Below, in pieces: positions 9,406 to 18,108 of a DNA stretch of 64,000 bases. The translations under genes and the position numbers were made by a program. Location: contig JAEDCQ010000002.1 in NCBI GenBank assembly GCA_016294075.1, positions 124,001 to 188,000 on the forward strand, given 5' to 3'. The notes beneath the pieces were generated by a model. The model did no database searches and was not told the DNA's origin. It saw nothing but the letters and a program-made list of their open reading frames with translations. Within the stretch, counting starts at the first letter, position 1. Each line of letters starts with the position of its first letter. The stretch is from Lachnospiraceae bacterium. GTDB lineage: Bacteria; Bacillota; Clostridia; Lachnospirales; Lachnospiraceae.

Positions 9406-9829
9406 CAGCAATTTATTTTTTGAATGTAGTCTTATTGAATACATTGGACGCGAATGTAAATTGGAAAGAAAGAGGGTAGTAGAATATCTGGGAAGTGATT
9501 TCTTAAAAAGAATTTACAAGTATGCGGATACGTTACATTGTGAACCAATAGCGAAGGTTGCGACTGACTATATTGAAATGTGTAAAATTCCGCAGGGAAA
9601 TTATGATAATGTAATGAAATGTAAATATGAAGTGCCGGATTATTGGACAATAGGGGAAGTTTACGAACGTTTGATAGAAGATGTAGAAAAAGGAGATATT
9701 ATTGAAACTCTGATTGAGGTTTATTCTTCATGGATAAGTGATGCAATTTCAAATTACAATTCAGATTTTTTTTATCAATCAAGAGAGTATATTTGTAAAT
9801 GTTACGAAGCAAATGAAATATTGTCATAA
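9395..9829 (+). CDS. Partner of the DUF3990 gene (DUF3791-like region), unknown
   Basis: About 145 residues, acidic and helical, with no membrane segment. The first ~75 residues (LIEYIGRE, a LERKRVVEYLG stretch, then ADTLHCEPIAKVATDYIE) resemble the short helical proteins found beside DUF3990 genes. The remaining half has no match I can name. Three starts are possible, 9383, 9392 and 9395. GAGG at 9384-9387 is suitably placed only for the ATGATG at 9392/9395, so I start there. The gene overlaps or abuts the end of the DUF3990 gene. If the pair is a toxin-antitoxin-like module this would be the neutralising partner; that is speculation. Confidence 0.65.
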   Translation: MKNDSNLFFECSLIEYIGRECKLERKRVVEYLGSDFLKRIYKYADTLHCEPIAKVATDYIEMCKIPQGNYDNVMKCKYEVPDYWTIGEVYERLIEDVEKGDIIETLIEVYSSWISDAISNYNSDFFYQSREYICKCYEANEILS

Positions 9830-10215
9830 AGGAATTGATATTAGTTGAGGCAGGGCGGATATTTCATTTTTGGAGAATGCAACCTTATTTTGGGAAAGCA
9901 GATACTCTGGATAAAAATAAATCAAGTTGATTTTGGCGCGTGGGGTGTATAAGTGCTCTATAGTATGTTTATACCCCGCTAGAAGATTATTTTTATGAAG
10001 TATTATAGAAAAATGGCATGAAAATTGTGTTGTAGGACCTTTATACCCCGCAGAAAAGAGAAAACGGGGTAATATGGTTTTGAAAAACATATTTATATCA
10101 CATCTGTGGTATGAAAAACAATGAAAAGATGGGTAGCGGGGTAAAAAAGGTTAAAAAGTTAAGTATATACCCTCACAAACAACTGATTAATCAAAGAAAG
10201 TAAGAAAAAGCAAGA
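9830..10215 (+). other. Gene-free stretch with repeated TATACCCCGC / GCGGGGTA motifs
   Basis: No convincing ORF. TTTATACCCCGC occurs identically at 9968-9979 and 10040-10051. The inverted form appears at 10065-10071 (CGGGGTA) and 10136-10143 (GCGGGGTA), and a variant TATACCC is at 10166-10172. The copies at 10044-10050 and 10065-10071 can pair as a 7-bp stem with a 14-base loop. Such spaced direct and inverted copies could be protein-binding sites, perhaps for regulation of the neighbouring module, or relics of a mobile element. No clear promoter was seen. Confidence 0.5.
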
Positions 10216-10341
10216 GCAGCCGGCTTAGCAAGCAAAAGAAGATAAAAGTAAGTAAGCGCAGTCAGCTTAGCAAGCAAGAGAAGATAAAAGTAAGTAAGAG
10301 CAGTCAGCTTAGCAAGCAAGAGAAGACAAGAGAAAGCAAAG
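10216..10341 (+). repeat. Three tandem 42-bp repeats
   Basis: Copies start at 10216, 10258 and 10300, an exact 42-bp spacing. Copies 1 and 2 differ at four positions; copy 3 matches copy 2 for the first 27 bases and then degrades into AAGCAAGAGA-like text. The core reads GCTTAGCAAGCAAGAGAAGA. The period equals 14 codons, but the + strand frames hold stops and no coding sequence is supported. The repeat ends about 40 bases before the GNAT start. Confidence 0.85.
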
Positions 10342-10384
10342 CAAGCAAGAGAAAGCAAAAGGAATCAATAAGAGGCAACAAAAA

Positions 10385-10912
10385 ATGGACAAAATATATG
10401 GAGAGCGGGTATATATCCGCCCGATTACAGAAGAAGATACGGATTTGATTATTGCATGGCGTAACAGCGATGCGGTCAGGCCATACTTTATCTATCAGAA
10501 GCCATTTACAAGAGAAGGACATAGGGAATGGCTGGAGACTATGATAAGAACCCGGCGTGCCTATCAGTTCATTGTCTGCACAATTGAAGAAGACAAGCCG
10601 ATTGGATGTACCTATCTGAGAGATTACGACAGAGAGAACAACAAGATTGAATATGGTGTTTTTTTAGGTTCCGATGATGTAAAAGGAAAAGGAATCGGGA
10701 CGGAAATATTGGGACTTACACTTCGATTTGCTTTTGATAAACTGCATGTACACAAGGTATTTGCGAGAGCTTTCGCGGATAACCGGGCTTCTATCGGAAG
10801 CTTCTTAAAAGGCGGGTTTGCCAAAGAAGCTTATTTAAAGGATGAGGTGTATGTGAACGGGCAGTATCGTGATATTGTATTGCTGGGAATCATTAATCCG
10901 GATGAAGGATAG
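10385..10912 (+). CDS. GNAT N-acetyltransferase (RimJ/RimL type), probably acts on an amino sugar
   Basis: 175 residues with the GNAT core: an N-terminal RPITEEDTDLI strand-helix, an acetyl-CoA loop region around GKGIGTE (near 100-106), and the late NRASIGSFLKGGF segment typical of the RimJ/RimL and PseH groups. PseH- and WecD-type GNATs acetylate the 4-amino group of nucleotide-activated deoxy amino sugars. Two sugar aminotransferases lie in the window (5975 and 18109), so one of their products is a likely substrate. It is followed closely by the GT2 gene. Protein N-terminal acetylation is the alternative but is less likely in this setting. Confidence 0.8.
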   Translation: MDKIYGERVYIRPITEEDTDLIIAWRNSDAVRPYFIYQKPFTREGHREWLETMIRTRRAYQFIVCTIEEDKPIGCTYLRDYDRENNKIEYGVFLGSDDVKGKGIGTEILGLTLRFAFDKLHVHKVFARAFADNRASIGSFLKGGFAKEAYLKDEVYVNGQYRDIVLLGIINPDEG

Positions 10913-10923
10913 GAGATAAAGAA

Positions 10924-11877
10924 TTGGAGAAAATCATGAAAAAAGTCAGCTTTGTAATTCCATGTTACCGCTCGGCGTTAACGATTGGAAACGTAGTAAA
11001 AGAGATTCAGGATACGATGAAAATATTGGAAGCATATTCCTATGAGATTATTTTGGTAAATGATTGCTCACCGGATGATACGTTTGATGTCATAACGGAA
11101 ATTTGCAGGAAAAATCAGAACATATGTGGTGTGAATCTGGCCAAAAACTTTGGACAGCATGGTGCACTGATGGCAGGCTTCCATCAGGTTACAGGTGATA
11201 TTCTGGTTTGTCTGGATGATGACGGACAGACGCCTGCAAATGAGGTCGGAAAGCTCCTTGAAGAAATTGAAAGAGGACAGGATGTGGTTTATGCCAGCTA
11301 TGAACATAAAAAGCATTCGCTGTTCCGCAACTTCGGAAGCTGGGTAAATGAAAAAATGGCGCAGTTTTTATTAGGGAAACCCAAGGAACTGTATGTATCA
11401 AGTTATTTTGCCGCAAGACGTTTCATTGTAGACGAAATGTTAAAATACGAAAATGCATATCCGTATGTAATCGGTCTTGTATTGCGTACGACAAAGCGTA
11501 TCTCTAATGTGCCGGTACAGCATAGAGAACGTGAAATCGGAACTTCAGGATATACCTTAGGCAAACTGCTGGCGCTCTGGTTTAACGGGTTTACGGCATT
11601 TAGTACAAAACCGCTACGGATAGCAACGATAAGCGGAACTGTATTTGCGTGTATCGGATTTTTGTATACCATTTATACGATTATAAAGAAATTTGTTAAT
11701 CCTGCAGTACCAATTGGATTCAGTTCCATGATGTCAGCAATTTTACTGATTGGCGGCATGATAATGATTATGCTTGGCCTAATTGGGGAATATATTGGAA
11801 GAATGTATATCTGCATGAACAATGCACCACAGTTTGTTATCAGAGATTTGATTCCGGCAAAAGAGGAGAATCCGTAA
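10924..11877 (+). CDS. GT2 polyprenyl-phosphate sugar synthase, GtrB/ArnC-like
   Basis: Family 2 glycosyltransferase of ~317 residues. The catalytic domain carries VNDCSPDDT (near 44-52) and LDDDGQTP (near 96-103, the DXD region). Two C-terminal membrane helices follow, near residues 235-257 and 268-292. This layout is typical of DPM1-like GtrB and ArnC, which make undecaprenyl-phosphate-linked monosaccharides for flipping by a GtrA-type protein and use by GT-C enzymes; all three classes are in the window. The TTG at 10924 has AGGAGA 7 bases upstream. The ATG at 10936 (GGAGA, 5 bases) is an equally good start and gives a more usual N-terminus. Confidence 0.88.
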   Translation: MEKIMKKVSFVIPCYRSALTIGNVVKEIQDTMKILEAYSYEIILVNDCSPDDTFDVITEICRKNQNICGVNLAKNFGQHGALMAGFHQVTGDILVCLDDDGQTPANEVGKLLEEIERGQDVVYASYEHKKHSLFRNFGSWVNEKMAQFLLGKPKELYVSSYFAARRFIVDEMLKYENAYPYVIGLVLRTTKRISNVPVQHREREIGTSGYTLGKLLALWFNGFTAFSTKPLRIATISGTVFACIGFLYTIYTIIKKFVNPAVPIGFSSMMSAILLIGGMIMIMLGLIGEYIGRMYICMNNAPQFVIRDLIPAKEENP

Positions 11878-11878
11878 G

Positions 11879-13666
11879 ATGCTTTTAAATGCATTATCCG
11901 TAATCATCGGATTATTAGGGACAATTGCATTATCGAAAGCCATGAGCTTTATGACAGAAGAGACAGCCTATACCAATAGTCTGGCTTCTTTTCTGTTTGT
12001 TTTGTTTGCTGTTATTATCCTGCGCTATGTGTATAAGCACGTCAGATGGCGGGATAGAGGAGGACTTATCAGTTCCGGCATTTTTTCGTTCGGATTATCC
12101 TTTGCGATGACTGCGGGAAAGCAGCTTCAGACAGTTGAAAACTTTGCGGCAGGGAATCCGTTTTTATGGCTGCAGATAATTGTATTGGCGCTCTTTTTTC
12201 ATGGACCGGTATTGTATGTGTTTCAATGGCTGGCAGATTATTTAGATGATGTCGTAGGCGTCACAAACACCCAAAAAGGGCGTAGTTCCTTCCTGCTTAC
12301 ATGGGGCATTATTTTTCTTTGTTGGATTCCGGTATTTCTTGCTTTTTATCCGGGAGCGTTTGTATACGATGCGCAGGACGAATATGTTCAGGTGGCGACA
12401 CGCACCTTTACAACCCATCATCCGCTTACACATGTATTGCTGTTGGGCGGTTTTGTATGTTTGGGAAATAAGTTTTTTGCTTCGTATAATATCGGAATTG
12501 CAATGTATACAATATTTCAGATGATTATTTTGTCCGGTATTTTTGCGTATACGATTTCCTATTTGAAAAAACATCTGTCAAAGCGTTGGTGCATAGGTAT
12601 TACATTGTTTTACGGGCTGTTTCCGGTCATTCCGATGTATGCTGTCTGCTCGGCTAAGGATACGCTGTTTACGGGAGCATTTATATTGATGCTCGTGCAA
12701 ATGATAAAAATATCGGAGTCAGCTTTTTTGAAAAAAGACGCTGTTATTTTCATTATAGCATCAGTTGGGATGATGCTGCTTCGCAATAACGGTGTAATGG
12801 CTTATGCCGCCTTATTGATAATAGTATTAATTGCTATATTTTTAATGTATATTTTGGCAAAACACAAAGAAAGAAAAACTTTTCTGCGCTTTGCTGCGAT
12901 GATGGCAGTAGCACTCCTGTTGTATGGTGGTGTAAATAAAACTCTTGCAATTGTACTGAATGCGGATGATAGCGAAAATCAGGAAATATTAACGGTTCCG
13001 ATTCAGCAGCTTGCCCGTACTTATAAATACAGTCCGGAAGTGTTTTCGGATGAAGAAAAAGAAATTTTGCTTTCTTATATTCCGGAAAATGCGTTACAAG
13101 TTTATGATGCGGATTTGTCCGATCTTGTAAAGGCCGGATTTAATAATGCGAAATTTAAAGAAAAACCGGCTGAATTTCTGGCTTTGTGGCTGAAAACGTT
13201 TACTAAGAAGCCCTTGACATATTTGAACGCGTGGCTGATGACTTCGTATGGCTATTGGTATCCGGATACCATAATAAATGTATATGGCGGACAGCAGCGT
13301 TTTACCTTCCAATACGGTGAAAGCTCGTACTTCGGATTTGAAACGGAGCCGCCGGGAGAGCGCGACAGCAAATTTCCTTGGCTGGAAGAACAGTACCGCA
13401 GAATGTCACTCACGCTATGTCAGCAGAGGGTGCCGGGAATCAGTATGCTGTTTTCACCGGGATTTTTGTTCTGGATTTATTTTGGATGCTTGTTATTTTG
13501 TCTTTATGGAAAGCGGTATCATCTGCTTTTACCGTTTGGCAGCCTTCTTTTATTGTGGGTTACGGCAGTTTTCGGACCGACATTTTTGGTGCGGTATGTA
13601 TTGATTTTCTGGTTTGCGCTGCCCTTGCTTTTGGTGGCAGAGGATGGAAGAAGGGCTTTTGAATAG
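11879..13666 (+). CDS. Large membrane protein resembling DUF6020
   Basis: 595 residues with about a dozen membrane segments and an outer domain near 365-520 rich in acidic and aromatic residues. The helix-loop pattern FYPGAFVYDAQDEY (near 157-170) followed by THHPLTH (near 178-184) resembles the DUF6020 group of glycan-locus membrane proteins, which look like GT-C enzymes with an acidic first loop. It starts 2 bases after the GT2 stop codon and uses a GAGGAG site inside that gene, so the two are translationally coupled. It may use the Und-P-sugar made by the GT2; this is inferred from position only. Confidence 0.7.
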   Translation: MLLNALSVIIGLLGTIALSKAMSFMTEETAYTNSLASFLFVLFAVIILRYVYKHVRWRDRGGLISSGIFSFGLSFAMTAGKQLQTVENFAAGNPFLWLQIIVLALFFHGPVLYVFQWLADYLDDVVGVTNTQKGRSSFLLTWGIIFLCWIPVFLAFYPGAFVYDAQDEYVQVATRTFTTHHPLTHVLLLGGFVCLGNKFFASYNIGIAMYTIFQMIILSGIFAYTISYLKKHLSKRWCIGITLFYGLFPVIPMYAVCSAKDTLFTGAFILMLVQMIKISESAFLKKDAVIFIIASVGMMLLRNNGVMAYAALLIIVLIAIFLMYILAKHKERKTFLRFAAMMAVALLLYGGVNKTLAIVLNADDSENQEILTVPIQQLARTYKYSPEVFSDEEKEILLSYIPENALQVYDADLSDLVKAGFNNAKFKEKPAEFLALWLKTFTKKPLTYLNAWLMTSYGYWYPDTIINVYGGQQRFTFQYGESSYFGFETEPPGERDSKFPWLEEQYRRMSLTLCQQRVPGISMLFSPGFLFWIYFGCLLFCLYGKRYHLLLPFGSLLLLWVTAVFGPTFLVRYVLIFWFALPLLLVAEDGRRAFE

Positions 13667-13689
13667 AGAGACATCGGATGGATAGCTGA

Positions 13690-13718
13690 TTGTAAACGAT
13701 TTTTGAATGTGGTATACT
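13690..13718 (+). promoter_or_regulatory. Sigma-A type promoter with extended -10
   Basis: -35 TTGTAA (13690-13695), spacer of 17, -10 TATACT (13713-13718) preceded by TGG, which gives an extended -10. Transcription would start near 13725, about 30-40 bases before the ligase-like gene. It sits in an 85-base gap, one of the few breaks in this dense locus, and could drive the 13752-22228 genes. Confidence 0.65.
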
Positions 13719-13751
13719 ACTATGAATTGTTAAGTCGTCTTTGGCGACAGG

Positions 13752-16208
13752 ATGAGAGGAAAAATGAACCAATCGGTAAGGCTGAGTAAGGCAATTTCAT
13801 ATATTGTGCTCATATGTGCAGCACTTGTATTTCTGGCAATCTGGCCGTTAGGAATCATTCATCAGACCCATGTGTCAAAAAGCAATGAATTGATTGCGAT
13901 GGAATCGGACCCTGTCAGTGTGGAAAAAAATGTCACGCAAATGTTTGTCGCAGAGGATGGTGAACTGAGTGCGGTTGACTTATATGTATGCAACGATATG
14001 AGAGGGGAAACGATTACGTTTCGTCTTTATGATGCATCCTATACGGAGATTTTTAATACTTTTCATGTGGTAAAGGATAATCAGGAATTTCCGGGATTCG
14101 TGCACATTCCGGTAGGTTTCGATTTGGAAAAGGATCAGGAATATTATTTTACCCTGGAGGGTCTTTCTGCAGACATGACGGTTGCTTATGAGGAGAGGGA
14201 AACTTCTACTTCTATTGTGAACGGATTTATGTCATACGGAGGAATCGAGATTCAACGGTATAATGTCATTATCCGCTATGAATACAGCAATCCGTTTGCC
14301 GTATGGCAGGTGCTGCTTTCAGCACTTGTAATTGCTGCCGTGAGCGCAGGAATTCTCTGGCTGGTTCGTATTTTGTTTGCAAAGAAACTGACCGACAGAG
14401 AAGTAAAGGTGCAGAATGTATTGCGCGTTACATTAAATCCCATTGTTGTGATAGGTGCGGGGATTTTGTGCCTGATGATATTCCCGGGAAGAGAATTCGG
14501 AACCGGAATGTTGAATTATGCATTTTATGGTGGTAGTATTCTTCTTTTGATGCTTTTACTGCTTTATTATATCAATGCGCCGAGAAAAGGAAATGTACCG
14601 CTTGCAGATATTTCTTTGTTAAAAGAAAAAATGCCTGACTACATTCAGGCAGTAGCGGTAGCCGGTATGCTTTGGGCATGCTATGAGTACATGAATGGTC
14701 TTTATGATATTCATCATGCTTATGCAGGCTGCAAACAGCTTTTCTGGCTTGCGGTTATGATGATTGCAACCTATACAAAAAAGGAATTGTGGAATATATG
14801 GAATGCGGTTTGGGCTGTGGCAGGAATCGTTGTCTGTTATTTGTTTGCAAAGCCTTATTTTGGTGTGCCTGAGCAGGAAGAGCTTTATATTTTAGGGGCA
14901 TACGCCATTTATGCCGGAGGCTTTGTTGTAATCAATATTATCAGAACGGTTATTCTTGTTTTATTAAAAAAGCAAAAATCGGCAAAGCTGAACCGTGCAT
15001 TTTTGTTTCCGTATGCCGGCTTATTTGTTCTTCTGTGTGCATTCAGAAAGAGTGGCTGGCCGGTGTATGCTGCGGTATTGGTCGGGGTTTTATTCTTCCG
15101 GATGCTGTTTTGGGAAAAGAGGGAGCATTTTACCGCAAATTTCTGCAACGGTGTTATCCTTAATTTCCTTGCGATGGTAATTTTTTCATGGTGTCACAGG
15201 CCATATCACAAATATATATATTATCGTTATTATATGGGATTCCACACGGTTACGATGACCGGTGCTTATCTGACGCTTATTTTAGCGGCGATAGTAATTA
15301 AATTATTTGCAAAATACCGCAGGATGAATAACAAAACGGATATTTTCCCGGAATGTGCATTGTTCGGAATTTCTGCAGGTTTTATGATTTTTACCTTATC
15401 CCGCACGGCATTTTTGGCAACCGGATTAATGGGAATCGGAATGCTGGTTTTATTTGTAATACTTGAAAATAAAAAAGGAAGCAGATTAAAGGATTTGGGC
15501 AGACGAATCATCATTCTGTTTGCTTCGGTTATACTTGGTTTTCCGATTACCTTTACGTTAACCAGAATGGTTCCTGCAATAGTAAATGATCCGATTACCT
15601 TCGATTACGAGCATAGAGAGGAAGTATCCATATATAAAGGGACACCGTCCGATTCGGAACGTTATATAGATTTGCCATATTTTTGGCAGAAATTCGGCAT
15701 TAAGGTTTTAGGATTATCTGAGGAGGAGGAAGTCCGCACAAATACATCCGATGAGGAACTTTATCTTGCATCCGCAGATAATAACTTGTCAGCATTTATT
15801 GATACGAGCTTGCTTCTTGCTGATGCAGGTGAAAAAAATTATTCAAATGGGCGTATTGATATATTTAAAGCGTATATAGCGGACCTTAATCTGACCGGAC
15901 ATGATGTGATGGATGCGGAAGGAACCGACGCCGGACATGCCCACAATATTTATTTACAGGTAGCACATGACCAGGGTTTGATTGTCGGTATCTATTTTAC
16001 GGTGTTTCTATTAGGCGCAATAATATATTCCTTTTATTATTGTGTCCGCAATCAAAAAAAGAATGTTTATTCGGCAGTTATACCGGCAATATTATTGGGA
16101 TTTGCTTTTGCGGGTACCGTGGAATGGATATTCCATCCGTGTAATCCGTTTGGAATATCGGCTTTGATGATTATGATTCCCATGCTGTTTAAACAAGGGG
16201 AAGTATAA
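13752..16208 (+). CDS. O-antigen ligase/polymerase-like membrane protein with extra outer domain
   Basis: 818 residues, about twice the usual size of a Wzy/WaaL protein. After the first helix (12-38) comes a ~130-residue soluble, mostly beta-like domain, then about twelve helices. The Wzy_C-type features are late: SRTAFL near 552-557 and the outer-loop sequence AHNIYLQVAHDQG near 732-744, whose HNIYLQ pattern is the hallmark of O-antigen ligases and related polymerases. It would polymerise or transfer a lipid-linked glycan outside the membrane. An in-frame ATG at 13764 (AGAGGA just upstream) may be the true start. It opens the promoter-led Pgl-like block. Confidence 0.78.
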   Translation: MRGKMNQSVRLSKAISYIVLICAALVFLAIWPLGIIHQTHVSKSNELIAMESDPVSVEKNVTQMFVAEDGELSAVDLYVCNDMRGETITFRLYDASYTEIFNTFHVVKDNQEFPGFVHIPVGFDLEKDQEYYFTLEGLSADMTVAYEERETSTSIVNGFMSYGGIEIQRYNVIIRYEYSNPFAVWQVLLSALVIAAVSAGILWLVRILFAKKLTDREVKVQNVLRVTLNPIVVIGAGILCLMIFPGREFGTGMLNYAFYGGSILLLMLLLLYYINAPRKGNVPLADISLLKEKMPDYIQAVAVAGMLWACYEYMNGLYDIHHAYAGCKQLFWLAVMMIATYTKKELWNIWNAVWAVAGIVVCYLFAKPYFGVPEQEELYILGAYAIYAGGFVVINIIRTVILVLLKKQKSAKLNRAFLFPYAGLFVLLCAFRKSGWPVYAAVLVGVLFFRMLFWEKREHFTANFCNGVILNFLAMVIFSWCHRPYHKYIYYRYYMGFHTVTMTGAYLTLILAAIVIKLFAKYRRMNNKTDIFPECALFGISAGFMIFTLSRTAFLATGLMGIGMLVLFVILENKKGSRLKDLGRRIIILFASVILGFPITFTLTRMVPAIVNDPITFDYEHREEVSIYKGTPSDSERYIDLPYFWQKFGIKVLGLSEEEEVRTNTSDEELYLASADNNLSAFIDTSLLLADAGEKNYSNGRIDIFKAYIADLNLTGHDVMDAEGTDAGHAHNIYLQVAHDQGLIVGIYFTVFLLGAIIYSFYYCVRNQKKNVYSAVIPAILLGFAFAGTVEWIFHPCNPFGISALMIMIPMLFKQGEV

Positions 16209-16219
16209 AGGAAGGTTGT

Positions 16220-18085
16220 ATGAAGACAGAGAAAACATTCAATTATCAACTGTTGTATCGAAGGACATGTTTGATAATTTATGATGTGGCAAGTGTTCTT
16301 ATGGCAAGCTTTTTTGCGATTGCCATGCGATATGAGTTTGAATTGGAGATGATTCCGGACTATTTTTTAAATACGATTATCCGCTTTCTGCCGTTCAATG
16401 TTCTTATTACGCTCGCCATATTTTATTTCTTTAAAATGTATAACAGCTTGTGGGCCTTTGCGGGAGAGACTGAATTACAGAACGTTATTGTATCCTGCTT
16501 TCTGTCTGCAGCAATTAACGGAATCGGTCTGAATATTACCAAAGTAGAGGCTAAGGCTGTGCCCGACAGCTATTATTTCATGTATGCTTTTTCTCTGGTT
16601 ACGTTGATTTTTGCCAGTCGCTTTTCGTATCGTTTTTTCAGAAGCAGGAAGCATAAACTGCAAAATAAACATAATACGACCCGTGTTATGATTATCGGAG
16701 CAGGGGATGCGGGCAATTCCATTATCAAAGAGATTGTAACCAGTAATTTTTCAACGATGACGGTTGCCTGTATCATTGATGATGATAAAACAAAATGGGG
16801 CAGCTTCATTCAGGGTATTAAGGTAATCGGTGGAAGGGAAAAAATTCTGGAATGTGCAGATGTATATAGTATAGATGAGATTTTCATCGCTATTCCGTCT
16901 GCATCCAAATCCGTGATAAAAGAAATTCTGGAAATCTGCAAGGAAACAGAATGTAAGCTTCGTGTGCTCCCGGGTATTTATCAGCTTGTAAACGGAGAGG
17001 TCAATGTCAGTAAGCTTCGTGATGTAGAAGTGGAGGATTTGCTCGGAAGGGACCCGATTAAGGTAGATATCGATTCTATTCTGGGCTATGTCAGCGGAAA
17101 GGTTGTACTTGTTACCGGTGGCGGCGGTTCAATCGGAAGTGAACTTTGCAGACAGATTGCGGGACACAAACCGAAACAGCTAATTATTGTAGATATCTAT
17201 GAAAACAGTGCATACGATATCCAACAGGAATTATTATATAAGTATCCGGAATTGGATTTGGTTGTATTAATTGCATCTGTGCGTAATACAAACCGTATGA
17301 ATGAGATTTTTAAAACCTATATACCGGATATTGTTTACCATGCGGCTGCACACAAGCATGTACCGTTAATGGAAACCAGTCCGAACGAAGCGATTAAAAA
17401 TAACGTGTTCGGCACATGGAAAACTGCACAGGCGGCAGCAACCTACGGCACCAAAAAATTTGTTATGATTTCTACGGATAAAGCAGTAAACCCGACTAAT
17501 ATCATGGGGGCAAGTAAGCGAATCTGCGAGATGATTATACAGACCTTTAATAAGCATTATGATACCGAATTTGTCGCAGTGCGTTTTGGAAATGTTCTTG
17601 GCAGTAACGGAAGCGTGATTCCGCTGTTTAAACGCCAGATTGAACAGGGCGGACCGGTTACGGTCACACATCCGGATATTATCCGTTATTTTATGACAAT
17701 TCCGGAAGCCGTATCACTTGTATTGCAGGCAGGTGCCTATGCAAAAGGCGGGGAAATCTTTGTACTTGATATGGGAGAGCCTGTAAAAATCCTGGATTTG
17801 GCAAAAAATCTAATTCGCTTATCAGGATATAAGGTAGATGAGGACATCAAAATTGAATTTACAGGTCTCCGTCCGGGAGAAAAACTGTATGAGGAGCTGT
17901 TAATGGATGAAGAGGGCTTACAGGATACAGCCAATAAAATGATTCATATCGGTAAGCCGATTGAATTGGATGAAATGAAATTCTTTGCCCAACTGAAAAA
18001 ACTGAAAGAAGAGTCAAAGAATGAAAGTGCGGATATCCGCCATCTGATTAAAGAGATTGTACCAACGTATCAGTTGAAACAATAA
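16220..18085 (+). CDS. pglF: Membrane-anchored UDP-GlcNAc 4,6-dehydratase (PglF/WbpM/CapD family)
   Basis: 621 residues: four N-terminal helices (~15-135), a CoA-binding-like Rossmann domain (~153-260, IIGAGDAG at 158-165) and a C-terminal SDR domain (~290-600). The NAD motif TGGGGSIG is at 299-306. The active site has STDK (418-421) and MGASK, where M429 replaces the usual SDR tyrosine and K433 is the lysine; this Met substitution is characteristic of the large PglF/WbpM enzymes. They convert UDP-GlcNAc to the 4-keto-6-deoxy sugar. The aminotransferase that would use it follows immediately, with its start region overlapping or abutting this stop codon. Confidence 0.93.
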   Translation: MKTEKTFNYQLLYRRTCLIIYDVASVLMASFFAIAMRYEFELEMIPDYFLNTIIRFLPFNVLITLAIFYFFKMYNSLWAFAGETELQNVIVSCFLSAAINGIGLNITKVEAKAVPDSYYFMYAFSLVTLIFASRFSYRFFRSRKHKLQNKHNTTRVMIIGAGDAGNSIIKEIVTSNFSTMTVACIIDDDKTKWGSFIQGIKVIGGREKILECADVYSIDEIFIAIPSASKSVIKEILEICKETECKLRVLPGIYQLVNGEVNVSKLRDVEVEDLLGRDPIKVDIDSILGYVSGKVVLVTGGGGSIGSELCRQIAGHKPKQLIIVDIYENSAYDIQQELLYKYPELDLVVLIASVRNTNRMNEIFKTYIPDIVYHAAAHKHVPLMETSPNEAIKNNVFGTWKTAQAAATYGTKKFVMISTDKAVNPTNIMGASKRICEMIIQTFNKHYDTEFVAVRFGNVLGSNGSVIPLFKRQIEQGGPVTVTHPDIIRYFMTIPEAVSLVLQAGAYAKGGEIFVLDMGEPVKILDLAKNLIRLSGYKVDEDIKIEFTGLRPGEKLYEELLMDEEGLQDTANKMIHIGKPIELDEMKFFAQLKKLKEESKNESADIRHLIKEIVPTYQLKQ

Positions 18086-18108
18086 TGTTGACGTTTAGGA
18101 GAGATGCA

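Noticed and set aside
10216..10341. CRISPR array
   Set aside because: Contiguous 42-bp tandem copies without unique spacers, and no cas genes.
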